The notes under the pieces are model-generated. The model searched no databases, was not told the DNA's origin, and saw nothing but the letters and a program-made list of their open reading frames with translations. DNA of 64,000 bases from Orychophragmus violaceus (lineage: Eukaryota > Streptophyta > Magnoliopsida > Brassicales > Brassicaceae). The position numbers and the translations under genes were made by a program. The stretch lies in contig CM058237.1 of assembly GCA_030180135.1 (NCBI GenBank), forward strand, positions 107,523,904 to 107,587,903, read 5' to 3'. This document shows positions 24,401-38,631 of this stretch, piece by piece (the stretch's first letter is position 1; each line of letters begins with the position of its first letter).

Positions 24401-27400
24401 AAAGGACTATCTTGGCCATACTGACTAACGTGATGGATTATCCTGACCAGATGCACCGCCGAGAAGGATTCTAAGGCCAAAATGCAAGTTTCCATGACCC
24501 AGGAAGAATTGGATCGAGTTTTTTTTGAAACTATCATGACCAAAACCCTTTAAATGGGATATAAAAGAGGTCTGGTGAAGAAATTGGTGGAAAACAAATG
24601 ACCCGAAAAACCCGTCTATACACCGTGGGAAGGTTATAGCCTACCGAGAACCAAGGTTCCTTGACCCGAAAATATTGACTCGAGTTTTTTTGAAACTATC
24701 AAGACCCAAACCTCTCAAATGGATAACAAAGAGGTCTGGTGAAGAAATTGGTGGAAAAAAAATTGACGGGATAGGATAAACTGATTCTATCCACCGGGGG
24801 AAGGATCCTAAGGCCAAAACCTTATAATGGACTGACGGGAAGGAATATCTCGGCCATACTGGCTAACGGGATGGATTATCCTGACCAGATGCACCGCCGA
24901 GAAGGATTCTAAGGCCAAAATGCAAGTTTCCATGACCCAGGAAGAATTGGATCGAGTTTTTTTGAAACTATCATGACCAAAACCCTTAAAATGGGATATA
25001 AAAGAGGTCTGGTGAAGAAATTGGTGGAAAACAAATGACCCAAAAAACCCGTCTATACACCGTGGGAAGGTTATAGCCTACCGAGAACCAAGGTTCCTTG
25101 ACCAGAAAAAATTGACTCGAGTTTTTTTGAAACTATCAAGACCCAAACCTCTCAAATATCTCGGCCATACTGACTAACGGGATGGATTATCCTGACCAGA
25201 TGCACCGCCGAGAAGGATTCTAAGGCCAAAATGCAAGTTTCCATGACCCAGGAAGAATTGGATCGAGTTTTTTTGAAACTATCATGACCAAAACCCTTAA
25301 AATGGGATATAAAAGAGGTCTGCTGAAGAAATTGGTGGAAAACAAATGACCCGAAAAACCCGTCTATACACCGTGGGAAGGTTATAGGCTACCTAGAACC
25401 AAGGTTCCTTGACACGAAAAAATTGACTCGAGTTTTTTTGAAACTATCAAGACCCAAACCTCTCAAATGGATAACAAAGAGGTCTGGTGAAGAAATTGGT
25501 GGAAAAAACAATGACGGGATAGGATAAACTGATTCTATCCACCGGGGGAAGGATCCTAAGGCCAAAACCTCCTAATGGACTGACGGAAAGGACTATCGTG
25601 GCCATACTGACTAACGTGATGGATTATCCAGACCAGATGCACCGCCGAGAAGGATTCTAAGGCCAAAATGCAAGTTTCCATGACCCAGGAAGAATTGGAT
25701 CGAGTTTTTTTGAAACTATCATGACCAAAACCCTTAAAATGGGATATACAAGAGGTCTGGTGAAGAAATTGGTGGAAAACAAATGACCCGAAAAACCCGT
25801 CTATACACCGTGGGAAGGTTATAGGCTACCTAGAACCAAGGTTCCTTGACACGAAAAAATTGACTCGAGTTTTTTTGAAACTATCAAGACCCAAACCTCT
25901 CAAATGGATAACAAAGAGGTCTGGTGAAGAAATTAGTGGAAAAAACAATGACGGGATAGGATAAACTGATTCTATCCACCGGGGGAAGGATCCTAAGGCC
26001 AAAACCTCCTAATGGACTGACGGAAAGGACTATCGTGGCCATACTGACTAACGTGATGGATTATCCAGACCAGATGCACCGCCGAGAAGGATTCTAAGGC
26101 CAAAATGCAAGTTTCCATGACCCAGGAAGAATTGGATCGAGTTTTTTTGAAACTATCATGACCAAAACCCTTAAAATGGGATATAAAAGAGGTCTGGTGA
26201 AGAAATTGGTGGAAAACAAATGACCCGAAAAACCCGTCTATACACCGTGGGAAGGTTATAGCCTATCGAGAACCCAGGTTCCTTGACCCGGAAAAATTGA
26301 CTCGAGTTTTTTTGAAACTATCAAGACCCAAACCTCTCAAATGGATAACAAAGAGGTCTGGTGAAGAAATTGGTTGAAAACAAATGACCCGAAAAACCCG
26401 TCTATACACCGTGGGAAGGTTATAGCCTACCGAGAACCAAGGTTCCATGACCCGAAAAAAATTGACTCGAGTTTTTTTGAAACTATCAAGACCCAAACCT
26501 CTCAAATGGATAACAAAGAGGTTTGGTGAAGAAATTGGTGGAAAAAACAATGACGGGATATGATAAACTGATTCTATCCACCGGGGGAAGGATCCTAAGG
26601 CCAAAACCTCCTAATGGACTGACGGGAAGGACTATCTCGGCCATACTGACTAACGGGATGGAAACGAACTGACGGGAAGGACTATCTCGGCCATACTGAC
26701 TGACGTGATGGATTATCCTGACCAGATGCACCGCCGAGAAGGATTCTAAGGCCAAAATGCAAGTTTCCATGACCCAGGAAGAATTGGATCGAGTTTTTTT
26801 GAAACTATCATGACCAAAACCCTTAAAATGGGATATAAAAGAGGTCTGGTGAAGAAATTGGTGGAAAACAAATGACCCGAAAAACCTGTCTATACACCGT
26901 GGGAAGGTTATAGCCTACCGAGAACCAAGGTTCCTTGACCCGAAAAAATTGACTCGAGTTTTTTTGAAACTATCAAGACCCAAACCTCTCAAATGGATAA
27001 CAAAGAGGTCTGGTGAAGAAATTGGTGGAAAACAAATGACGGGATAGGATAAACTGATTCTATCCACCGGGGGAAGGATCCTAAGGCCAAAACCTCCTAA
27101 TGGACTGACGGGAAGGACTATCTCGGCCATACTGATTGACGGGATGGATTATCCTGACCAGATGCACCGCCGAGAAGGATTCTAAGGCCAAAATGCAAGT
27201 TTCCATGACCCAGGAAGAATTGGATCGAGTTTTTTTTAACTATCATGACCAAAACCCTTAAAATGGGATATAAAAGAGGTATGGTGAAGAAATTGGTGGA
27301 AAACAAATGACCCGAAAAACCCGTCTATACACCGTGGGAAGGTTATAGCCTACCGAGAACCAAGGTTCCATGACCCGAAATAATTGACTCGAGTTTTTTT

Positions 27401-30100
27401 GAAACTATCAAGACCCAAACCTCTCAAATGGATAACAAAGAGGTCTGGTGAAGAAATTGGTGGAAAAGAAATGACCCGAAAAACCCGTCTATACACCGTG
27501 GGAAGGTTATAGCCTACCGAGAACCAAGGTTCCTTGACCCGAAAAAATTGACTCGAGTTTTTTTTGAAACTGTCAAGACCCAAACCTCTCAAATGGATAA
27601 CAAAGAGGTCTGGTGAAGAAATTGGTTGAAAAAACAATGACGGGATAGGATAAACTGATTCTATCCACCGGGGGAAGGATCCTAAGGCCAAAACCTCCTA
27701 ATGGACTGACGGAAAGGACTATCTTGGCCATACTGACTAACGTGATGGATTATCCTGACCAGATGCACCGCCGAGAAGGATTCTAAGGCCAAAATGCAAG
27801 TTTCCATGACCCAGGAAGAATTGGATCGAGTTTTTTTTGAAACTATCATGACCAAAACCCTTTAAATGGGATATAAAAGAGGTCTGGTGAAGAAATTGGT
27901 GGAAAACAAATGACCCGAAAAACCCGTCTATACACCGTGGGAAGGTTATAGCCTACCGAGAACCAATGTTCCTTGACCCGAAAATATTGACTCGAGTTTT
28001 TTTGAAACTATCAAGACCCAAACCTCTCAAATGGATAACAAAGAGGTCTGGTGAAGAAATTGGTGGAAAAAAAATTGACGGGATAGGATAAACTGATTCT
28101 ATCCACCGGGGGAAGGATCCTAAGGCCAAAACCTTATAATGGACTGACGGGAAGGAATATCTCGGCCATACTGGCTAACGGGATGGATTATCCTGACCAG
28201 ATGCACCGCCGAGAAGGATTCTAAGGCCAAAATGCAAGTTTCCATGACCCAGGAAGAATTGGATCGAGTTTTTTTGAAACTATCATGACCAAAACCCTTA
28301 AAATGGGATATAAAAGAGGTCTGGTGAAGAAATTGGTGGAAAACAAATGACCCAAAAAACCCGTCTATACACCGTGGGAAGGTTATAGCCTACCGAGAAC
28401 CAAGGTTCCTTGACCCGAAAAAATTGACTCGAGTTTTTTTGAAACTATCAAGACCCAAACCTCTCAAATATCTCGGCCATACTGACTAACGGGATGGATT
28501 ATCCTGACCAGATGCACCGCCGAGAAGGATTCTAAGGCCAAAATGCAAGTTTCCATGACCCAGGAAGAATTGGATCGAGTTTTTTTGAAACTATCATGAC
28601 CAAAACCCTTAAAATGGGATATAAAAGAGGTCTGCTGAAGAAATTGGTGGAAAACAAATGACCCGAAAAACCCGTCTATACACCGTGGGAAGGTTATAGG
28701 CTACCTAGAACCAAGGTTCCTTGACACGAAAAAATTGACTCGAGTTTTTTTGAAACTATCAAGACCCAAACCTCTCAAATGGATAACAAAGAGGTCTGGT
28801 GAAGAAATTGGTGGAAAAAACAATGACGGGATAGGATAAACTGATTCTATCCACCGGGGGAAGGATCCTAAGGCCAAAACCTCCTAATGGACTGACGGAA
28901 AGGACTATCGTGGCCATACTGACTAACGTGATGGATTATCCAGACCAGATGCACCGCCGAGAAGGATTCTAAGGCCAAAATGCAAGTTTCCATGACCCAG
29001 GAAGAATTGGATCGAGTTTTTTTGAAACTATCATGACCAAAACCCTTAAAATGGGATATACAAGAGGTCTGGTGAAGAAATTGGTGGAAAACAAATGACC
29101 CGAAAAACCCGTCTATACACCGTGGGAAGGTTATAGCCTACAGAGAACCAAGGTTCCTTGACCCGAAAAAATTGACTCGAGTTTTTTTGAAACTATCAAG
29201 ACCCAAACCTCTCAAATGGATAACAAAGAGGTCTGGTGAAGAAATTGGTTGAAAACAAATGACCCGAAAAACCCGTCTATACACCGTGGGAAGGTTATAG
29301 CCTACCGAGAACCAAGGTTCCATGACCCGAAAAAAATTGACTCGAGTTTTTTTGAAACTATCAAGACCCAAACCTCTCAAATGGATAACAAAGAGGTCTG
29401 GTGAAGAAATTGGTGGAAAAAACAATGACGGGATATGATAAACTGATTCTATCCACCGGGGGAAGGATCCTAAGGCCAAAACCTCCTAATGGACTGACGG
29501 GAAGGACTATCTCGGCCATACTGACTAACGGGATGGAAACGAACTGACGGGAAGGACTATCTCGGCCATACTGACTGACGTGATGGATTATCCTGACCAG
29601 ATGCACCGCCGAGAAGGATTCTAAGGCCAAAATGCAAGTTTCCATGACCCAGGAAGAATTGGATCGAGTTTTTTTGAAACTATCATGACCAAAACCCTTA
29701 AATGGGATATAAAAGAGGTCTGGTGAAGAAATTGGTGGAAAACAAATGACCCGAAAAACCTGTCTATACACCGTGGGAAGGTTATAGCCTACCGAGAACC
29801 AAGGTTCCTTGACCCGAAAAAATTGACTCGAGTTTTTTTGAAACTATCAAGACCCAAACCTCTCAAATGGATAACAAAGAGGTCTGGTGAAGAAATTGGT
29901 GGAAAAAACAATGACGGGATAGGATAAACTGATTCTATCCACCGGGGGAAGGATCCTAAGGCCAAAACCTCCTAATGGACTGACGGGAAGGACTATCTCG
30001 GCCATACTGACTAACGGGATGGATTATCCTGACCAGATGCACCGCCGAGAAGGATTCTAAGGCCAAAATGCAAGTTTCCATCACCCAAGAAGAATTGGAT
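18471..30100. repeat. 2.88/3.31-kb higher-order repeats, about 3.7 copies
   Basis: The variant TTGACCCGAAAATATTGAC starts at 18471, 21786, 24661 and 27973. A second marker (ACCTT(A/C)TAATGG followed by GGAATATC) lies at 18630, 21944, 24819 and 28131. The steps are about 3,314, 2,875 and 3,312 bp. The basic period is about 2,876 bp, and copies 1 and 3 each contain one extra unit of about 435 bp. In copy 3 the extra unit is a direct duplication marked by GGCTACCTAGAACC near 25387 and 25824. Copy 4 decays after about 29.8 kb. Identical private variants across copies indicate recent block amplification. Confidence 0.88.
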
Positions 30101-31185
30101 CGAGTTTTTTTGAAACTATCATGACCAAAACCCTTAACCCGAAAAACCCGTCTGACTGACGTGATGGATTATCCTGACCGGATGAACCGCCGGGAAGGAT
30201 CCTAAGGCCAAAACCTCCTAATGGACTGACGGGAAGGAATATCTCGGCCATACTGACTAACGGGATGGATTATCATGACTGGATGAACCGCCGGGAAGGA
30301 TCCTAAGACCAAAAAACCACCCTAAATGATGTAAGGACGGAAACGAACTGACGTGAAGGACTATCTTGGCCATACTGACTGACGTGATGGATTATTCTGA
30401 CCAGATGCACCGCCGAGAAGGATTCTAAGGCCAAAACCTCCTAATGAACTGACGTGAAGGACTATCTCGGCCATACTAACTGACGGGATGGAAACGAAGA
30501 GACGGGAAAAACTATCTCGGCCATAATGACTGACGGGACGGAAACGAACTGACGTGAAGGACTATCTCGGCCATACTGACTAACGGGATGGAACAAACAA
30601 TGACGGGATAGGATAAACTGATTTCTTCACCAGACCTCTTTTATATCCCATTTTAAGGGTTTTGGTCATGATAGTTTCAAAAAAACTCGATCCAATTCTT
30701 CCTGGGTCATGGAAACTTGCAGTTTGGCCTTAGGATCCTTCCCGGCGGTTCATCCGGTCATGATAATCCATCCCGTCAGTCAGTATGGCCGATATATTCC
30801 TTCCCGTCAGTTCGTTTCCATCCCGTCAGTCAGTATGGCCGATATATTCCTTCCCGTCAGTTCGTTTCCAGCCTGTTAGTCAGTATGGCCGAGATAGTCC
30901 TTCCCGTCAGTCCATTAGGAGGTTTTGGCCTTAGGATCCTTCCCCCGGTGGATAGAATCAGTTTATCCTATCCCGTCATTGTTTTTTCCACCAATTTCTT
31001 CACCAGACCTCTTTGTTATCCATTTGAGAGGTTTGGGTCATGATAGTTTCAAAAAAAACTCGAGTCAATTTTTTTCGGGTCATGGAACCTTGGTTCTCGG
31101 TTGGCTATAACCTTCCCACGGTGTATAGACGGGTTTTTCGGGTCATTTGTTTTCCACCAATTTCTTCACTAGACCTCTTTTATAG

Positions 31186-31278
31186 TCCACCCTAAATGAC
31201 GTAAGGTGTGGAATCCCTCCGCCAAAAAAACAAAGGACTAGCATTCTCGTGGCCAGAATGACTGACAGGACGGAAACG
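31186..31278. repeat. Satellite module with TGACGTAAGG
   Basis: A distinct module of about 95 bp runs from CCACCCTAAATGACGTAAGG through GGAATCCCTC and GACTAGCATTCTCG to a GAATGACTGACGGGACGG end. Further plus copies begin near 34047, 35505, 56592, 57051, 58498 and 58685; minus copies lie near 59383-59462 and 59570-59655. It is absent from the regular arrays before 30 kb. Confidence 0.8.
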
Positions 31279-31421
31279 AACTGACGTGAAGGACTATCTC
31301 GGCCATACTGACTAACGGGATGGAAACGAACTAACGGGAAGGACTATCTCGGCCATACTGACTAACGGGATGGAAACGAACTGACGGGAATGACTATCTC
31401 GGCCATACTGATTGACGGGAT
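31272..31421. repeat. 50-bp minisatellite, three units
   Basis: Units beginning GGAAACGAAC start at 31272, 31322 and 31372, exactly 50 bp apart. Related single or double units recur near 29536, 32168, 34819, 35306, 57130-57290 and elsewhere. Confidence 0.85.
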
Positions 31422-34400
31422 GGATTATCCTGACCAGATGCACCGCCGAGAAGGATTCTAAGGCCAAAATGCAAGTTTCCATGACTCAGGAAGAATTGGA
31501 TCGAGATTTTTTGAAACTATCATGACCAAAACCCTTAAAATCGGATATAAAAGAGGTATGGTGAAGAAATTGGTGGAAAACAAATGACCCGAAAAACCCG
31601 TCTATAACCTCCTAATGGACTGACGGGACGGAAACGAACTGACGTGAAGGACTATCTCGGCCATACTGACTAACGGGATGGAAACGAACTGACGGGAAGG
31701 ACTATCTCGGCCATACTGACTGACGTGATGGATTATCCTGACCAGATGCACCGCCGAGAAGGATTCTAAGGCCAAAATACACGTTTCCATGACCCAGGAA
31801 GAATTGGATCGAGTTTTTTTGAAACTATCATGACCAAAACCCTTAAAATGGGATATAAAAGAGGTCTGGTGAAGAAATTGGTGGAAAAAAAAATGACCCG
31901 AAAAACCCATCTATACACCGTGGGAGGGTTATAGCCTACCGAGAACCAAGGTTCCTTGACCCGAAAAAATTGACTCGAGTTTTTTTGAAACTATCAAGAC
32001 CAAACCTCTCAAATGGATAACAAAGAGGTCTGGTGAAGAAATTGGTGGAAAAAACAATGACGGGATAGGATAAACTGATTCTATCCACCGGGGGAAGGAT
32101 CCTAAGGACAAAACCTCCAAATGGACTGACGGGAAGGACTATCTCGGCCATATTGACTAACGGGATGGAAACGAACTGACGGGAAGGACTATCTCGGCCA
32201 TACTGACTGACGTGATGGATTATCCTGACCAGATGCACCGCCGAGAAGGATTCTAAGGCCAAAATGCAAGTTTCCATGACCCAGGAAGAATTGGATCGAG
32301 TTTTTTTGAAACTATCATGACCAAAACCCTTAAAATGGGATATAGAAGAGGTTTGGTGAAGAAATTGGTGGAAAACAAATGACCCGAAAAACCCGTCTAT
32401 ACACCGTGGGAAGGTTATAGCCTACCGAGAACCAAGGTTCCTTGACCCGAAAAAATTGACTCGAGTTTTTTTGAAACTATCAAGACCCAAACCTCTCAAA
32501 TGGATAACAAAGAGGTCTGGTGAAGAAATTGGTGGAAAAAACAATGACGGGATAGGATAAACTGATTCTATCCACCGGGGGAAGGATCCTAAGGCCAAAA
32601 CCTCCTAATGGACTGACGGGAAGGACTATCTCGGCCATACTGACTAACGGGGTGGATTATCCTGACCAGATGCACCGCCGAGAAGGATTCTAAGGCCAAA
32701 ATGCAAGTTTCCATGACCCAGGAAGAATTGGATCGAGTTTTTTTGAAACTATCATGACCAAAACCCTTAAAATGGGATATAAAAGAGGTCTGGTGAAGAA
32801 ATTGGTGGAAAAAACAATGACGGGATAGGATAAACTGATTCTATCCACCGGGGGAAGGATCTTAAGGCCAAAACCTCCTAATGGACTGACGGGAAGGACT
32901 ATCTCGGCCATACTGACTAACGGGATGGATTATCCTGACCAGATGCACCGCCGAGAAGGATTCTAAGGCTAAAATGCAAGTTTCCATGACCCAGGAAGAA
33001 TTGGATCGAGTTTTTTTGAAACTATCATGACCAAAACCCTTAAAATGGGATATAAAAGAGGTCTGGTGAAGAAATTGGTGGAAAACAAATGACCCGAAAA
33101 ACCCGTCTATACACCGTGGGAAGGTTATAGCCTACCGAGAACCAAGGTTCCTTGACCCGAAAAAATTGACTCGAGTTTTTTTGAAACTATCAAGACCCAA
33201 ACCTCTCAAATGGATAACAAAGAGGTCTGGTGAAGAAATTGGTGGAAAAAACAATGACGGGATAGGATAAACTAATTCTATCCACCGGGGGAAGGATCCT
33301 ACGGCCAAAACCTCCTAATGGACTGACGGAAGGACTATCTCGGCCATACTGACTGACGGGATGGATTATCCTGACCAGATGCACCGCCGAGAAGGATTCT
33401 AAGGCCAAAATGCAAGTTTCCATGGGAAGGTTATAGCCTACCGAGAACCAAGGTTCCATGACCCGAAATAATTGACTCGAGTTTTTTTGAAACTATCAAG
33501 ACCCAAACCTCTCAAATGGATAACAAAGAGGTCTGGTGAAGAAATTGGTGGAAAACAAATGACCCGAAAAACCCGTCTATACACCGTGGGAAGGTTATAG
33601 CCTACCGAGAACCAAGGTTCCTTGACCCGAAAAAATTGACTCGAGTTTTTTTGAAACTATCAAGACCCAAACCTCTCAAATGGATAACAAAGAGGTCTGG
33701 TGAAGAAATTGGTGGAAAACAAATGACCCGAAAAACCCGTCTATACACCGTGGGAAGGTTATAGCCTACCGAGAACCAAGGTTCCATGACCCGAAAAAAA
33801 TTGACTCGAGTTTTTTTGAAACTATCAAGACCCAAACCTCTCAAATGGATAACAAAGAGGTCTGGTGAAGAAATTGGTGGAAAGAACAATGACGGTATAG
33901 GATAAACTGATTCTATCCACCGGGGGAAGGATCCTAAGGCCAAAACATCCTAATGGACTGACGGGAAGGACTGTCTCGGCCATACTGATTGACGGGATGG
34001 ATTATCATGACCGGATGAACCGCCGGGAAGGATCCTAAGGCCAAAAAACCACCTTAAATGACGTAAGGTGTGGAATCCCTCGGCCAAAACAACAAAGGAC
34101 TAGCATTCTCGCGGCCAGAATGACTGACGGGACGGAAACGAATAGGATAAACTGATTCTATCCACCGGGGGAAACTTGCATTTTGGCCTTAGAATCCTTC
34201 CCGGCGGTGGACTAGCATTCTCGCGGCCAGAATGACTGACGGGACGGAAACGAACTGACTGACGGGATGCCTTAGAATCCTTCTCGGCGGTGCATCTGGT
34301 CTGGATAATCCTTCACGTTAGTCAGTATGGCCAAGATAGTCCTTTCCGTTAGTTCGTTTCCATCCCGTCAGTCAGTATGGCCGAGATAGTCATTCCCGTC

Positions 34401-36189
34401 AGTTCGTTTCCATCCCGTCAGTGCATCTGGTCAGGATCCTTGGGGCAAAACTACCAAGGACTAGCATTCTCGCGGCCAGAACCACTAACGGGATAGGATA
34501 AACTGATTCTATCCACCGGGGGAAGGATCCTAAGGCCAAAACCTCCTAATGGACTGACGGGAAGGACTATCTCGGCCATACTGACTAACGGGATGGATTA
34601 TCCTGACCAGATTCACCGCCCAGAAGGATTCTAAGGCCAAAATGCAAGTTTCCATGACCCAGGAAGAATTGGATCGAGTCAGTCAGTATGGCCGAGATAG
34701 TCAGTATGGACGGGATAGGATAAACTGATTCTATCCACCGGGGGAAGGATCCTAAGGCCAAAACCTCCTAATGGACTGACGGGAAGGACTATCTCGGCCA
34801 TACTGACTAACGGGATGGAAACGAACTGACGGGAAGGACTATCTCGGCCATACTGACTGACGTGATGGATAATCCTGACCAGATGCACCGCCGAGAAGGA
34901 TTCTAAGGCCAAAATGCAAGTTTCCATGACCCAGGAAGAATTGGATCGAGTTTTTTTGAAACTATCATGACCAAAACCCTTAAAATGGGATATAGAAGAG
35001 GTTTGGTGAAGAAATTGGTGGAAAACAAATGACCCGAAAAACCCGTCTATACACCATGGGAAGGTTATAGCCTACCGAGAACCAAGGTTCCTTGACCCGA
35101 AAAAATTGACTCGTGTTTTTTTGAAACTATCAAGACCCAAACCTCTCAAATGGATAACAAAGAGGTCTGGTGAAGAAATTGGTGGAAAGAACAATGACGG
35201 GATAGGATAAACTGATTCTATCCACCGGGGGAAGGATCCTAAGGCCAAAACCTCCTAATGGACTGACGGGAAGGAATATCTCGGCCACACTGATTGACGG
35301 GATGGAAACGAACTGACGGGAAGGACTATCTCGGCCATACTGACTAACAGGATGGATTATCCTGACCAGATGCACCGCCGAGAAGGATTCTAAGGCCAAA
35401 ACCTCCTAAAGAACTGACGGAAAGGACTATCTCGGCCATACTGACTGACGGGATGGATTATCATGACCGGATGAACCGCCGGGAAGGATCCTAAGGCCAA
35501 AAAACCACCCTAATGACGTAAGGTGTGGAATCCCTCGGCCAAAACAAAAAAGGACTAGCATTCTCGCGGCCAGAATGACTGACGGGATGGAAACGAACTG
35601 ACGTGAAGGACTATCTCGGCAATACTGATTGACGGGATAGGATAAACTGATTCTATCCACCGGGGGAAGGATCCTAAGGCCAAAACCTTCTAATGGACTG
35701 ACGGGAAGGACTATCTCGGCCATACTGACTAACGGGATGGAAACGAACTGACGGGAAGGACTATCTCGGCCATACTGACTGACGTGATGGATTATCCTGA
35801 CCAGATGCACCGCCGAGAAGGATTCTAAGGCCAAAATGCAAGTTTCCATGACCCAGGAAGAATTGGATCGAGTTTTTTTGAAACTATCATGACCAAAACC
35901 CTTAAAATGGGATATAGAAGAGGTTTGGTGAAGAAATTGGTGGAAAACAAATGACCCGAAAAACCCGTCTATACACCATGGGAAGGTTATAGCCTACCAA
36001 GAACCAAGGTTCCTTGACCCGAAAAAATTGACTCGAGTTTTTTTGAAACTATCAAGACCCAAACCTCTCAAATGGATAACAAAGAGGTCTGGTGAAGAAA
36101 TTGGTGGAAAAAACAATGACGGGATAGGATAAACTGATTCTATCCACCGGGGGAAGGATCCTAAGGCTAAAACCTCCTAATGGACTGAC

Positions 36190-38550
36190 GGGAAGGACTA
36201 TCTCGGCCATACTGACTAACGGGATGGATTATCCTGACCAGATGCACCGCCGAGAAGGATTCTAAGGCCAAAATGCAAGTTTCCATGACCCAGGAAGAAT
36301 TGGATCGAGTTTTTTTGAAACTATCATGACCAAAACCCTTAAAATGGGATATAAAAGAGGTCTGGTGAAGAAATTGGTGGAAAAAACAATGACGGGATAG
36401 GATAAACTGATTCTATCCACCGGGGGAAGGATCCTATGGCCAAAACCTCCTAATGGACTGACGGGAAGGACTATCTCGGCCATACTGACTAACGGGATGG
36501 ATTATCCTGACCAGATGCACCGCAGAGAAGGATTCTAAGGCCAAAATGCAAGTTTCCATGACCCAGGAAGAATTGGATCGAGTTTTTTTGAAACTATCAT
36601 GACCAAAACCCTTAAAATGGGATATAAAAGAGGTCTGGTGAAGAAATTGGTGGAAAACAAATGACCCGAAAAACCCGTCTATACACCGTGGGAAGGTTAT
36701 AGCCTACCGAGAACCAAGGTTCCTTGACCCGAAAAAATTGACTCGAGTTTTTTTGAAACTATCAAGACCCAAACCTCTCAAATGGATAACAAAGAGGTCT
36801 GGTGAAGAAATTGGTGGAAAAAACAATGACGGGATAGGATAAACTGATTCTATCCACCGGGGGAAGGATCCTAAGGCCAAAACCTCCTAATGGACTGACG
36901 GAAGGACTATCTCGGCCATACTGACTGACGGGATGGATTATCCTGACCAGATGCACCGCCGAGAAGGATTCTAAGGCCAAAATGCAAGTTTCCATGGGAA
37001 GGTTATAGCCTACCGAGAACCAAGGTTCCATGACCCGAAATAATTGACTCGAGTTTTTTTGAAACTATCAAGACCCAAACCTCTCAAATGGATAACAAAG
37101 AGGTCTGGTGAAGAAATTGGTGGAAAACAAATGACCCGAAAAACCCATCTATACACCGTGGGAAGGTTATAGCCTACCGAGAACCAAGGTTCCTTGACCC
37201 GAAAAAATTGACTCGAGTTTTTTTGAAACTATCAAGACCCAAACCTCTCAAATGGATAACAAAGAGGTCTGGTGAAGAAATTGGTGGAAAAAACAATGAC
37301 GGGATAGGATAAACTGATTCTATCCACCGGGGGAAGGATCCTAAGGCCAAAACCCCCTAATGGACTGACGGGAAGGACTATCTCGGCCATACTGATTGAC
37401 GGGATGGATTATCCTGACCAGATGCACCGCCGAGAAGGATTCTAAGGCCAAAATGCAAGTTTCCATGACCCAGGAAGAATTGGATCGAGTTTTTTTGAAA
37501 CTATCATGACCAAAACCCTTAAAATGGGATATAAAAGAGGTCTGGTGAAGAAATTGGTGGAAAAAACAATGACGGGATAGGATAAACTGATTCTATCCAC
37601 CGGGGGAAGGATCCTAAGGCCAAAACCTCCTAATGGACTGACGGGAAGGACTATCTCGGCCATACTGACTAACGGGATGGATTATCCTGACCAGATGCAC
37701 CGCAGAGAAGGATTCTAAGGCCAAAATGCAAGTTTCCATGACCCAGGAAGAATTGGATCGAGTTTTTTTGAAACTATCATGACCAAAACCCTTAAAATGG
37801 GATATAAAAGAGGTCTGGTGAAGAAATTGGTGGAAAACAAATGACCCGAAAAACCCGTCTATACACCGTGGGAAGGTTATAGCCTACCGAGAACCAAGGT
37901 TCCTTGACCCGAAAAAATTGACTCGAGTTTTTTTGAAACTATCAAGACCCAAACCTCTCAAATGGATAACAAAGAGGTCTGGTGAAGAAATTGGTGGAAA
38001 AAACAATGACGGGATAGGATAAACTGATTCTATCCACCGGGGGAAGGATCCTAAGGCCAAAACCTCCTAATGGACTGACGGAAGGACTATCTCGGCCATA
38101 CTGACTGACGGGATGGATTATCCTGACCAGATGCACCGCCGAGAAGGATTCTAAGGCCAAAATGCAAGTTTCCATGGGAAGGTTATAGCCTACCGAGAAC
38201 CAAGGTTCCATGACCCGAAATAATTGACTCGAGTTTTTTTGAAACTATCAAGACCCAAACCTCTCAAATGGATAACAAAGAGGTCTGGTGAAGAAATTGG
38301 TGGAAAACAAATGACCCGAAAAACCCATCTATACACCGTGGGAAGGTTATAGCCTACCGAGAACCAAGGTTCCTTGACCCGAAAAAATTGACTCGAGTTT
38401 TTTTGAAACTATCAAGACCCAAACCTCTCAAATGGATAACAAAGAGGTCTGGTGAAGAAATTGGTGGAAAAAACAATGACGGGATAGGATAAACTGATTC
38501 TATCCACCGGGGGAAGGATCCTAAGGCCAAAACCTCCTAATGGACTGACG
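36190..38550. repeat. 1,180-bp tandem duplication
   Basis: About 36190-37370 is repeated at about 37370-38550. Shared variants are ACCGCAGAGAAGG (near 36520, 37700), TTTCCATGGGAAGG (near 36991, 38171) and AAACCCATCTATACACC (near 37141, 38321). An older copy of the same block lies about 3,572 bp upstream, near 32600-33500. Confidence 0.85.
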
Positions 38551-38631
38551 TGAAGGACTATCTCGGCCATACTGACTGACGAGATAATCCACCCGTCAGT
38601 CAGTATGGCCGAGATAGTCCTTCACGTCAGT
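38544..38631. repeat. 38-bp perfect palindrome at a strand switch
   Basis: Arms 38544-38581 and 38594-38631 are exact reverse complements around a 12-base spacer AGATAATCCACC. To the left the satellite reads plus, to the right minus. The same structure recurs at about 55392-55479. Confidence 0.92.

Noticed and set aside
18471..30100. Assignment to a known plant centromeric satellite such as the Arabidopsis 180-bp or Brassica 176-bp repeat
   Set aside because: The sequence does not match what I remember of either; centromeric position is possible but unsupported.
31186..31278. TGACGTAAGG module as a functional as-1/CREB-type regulatory element
   Set aside because: One short motif match in a satellite module is not evidence of regulation.
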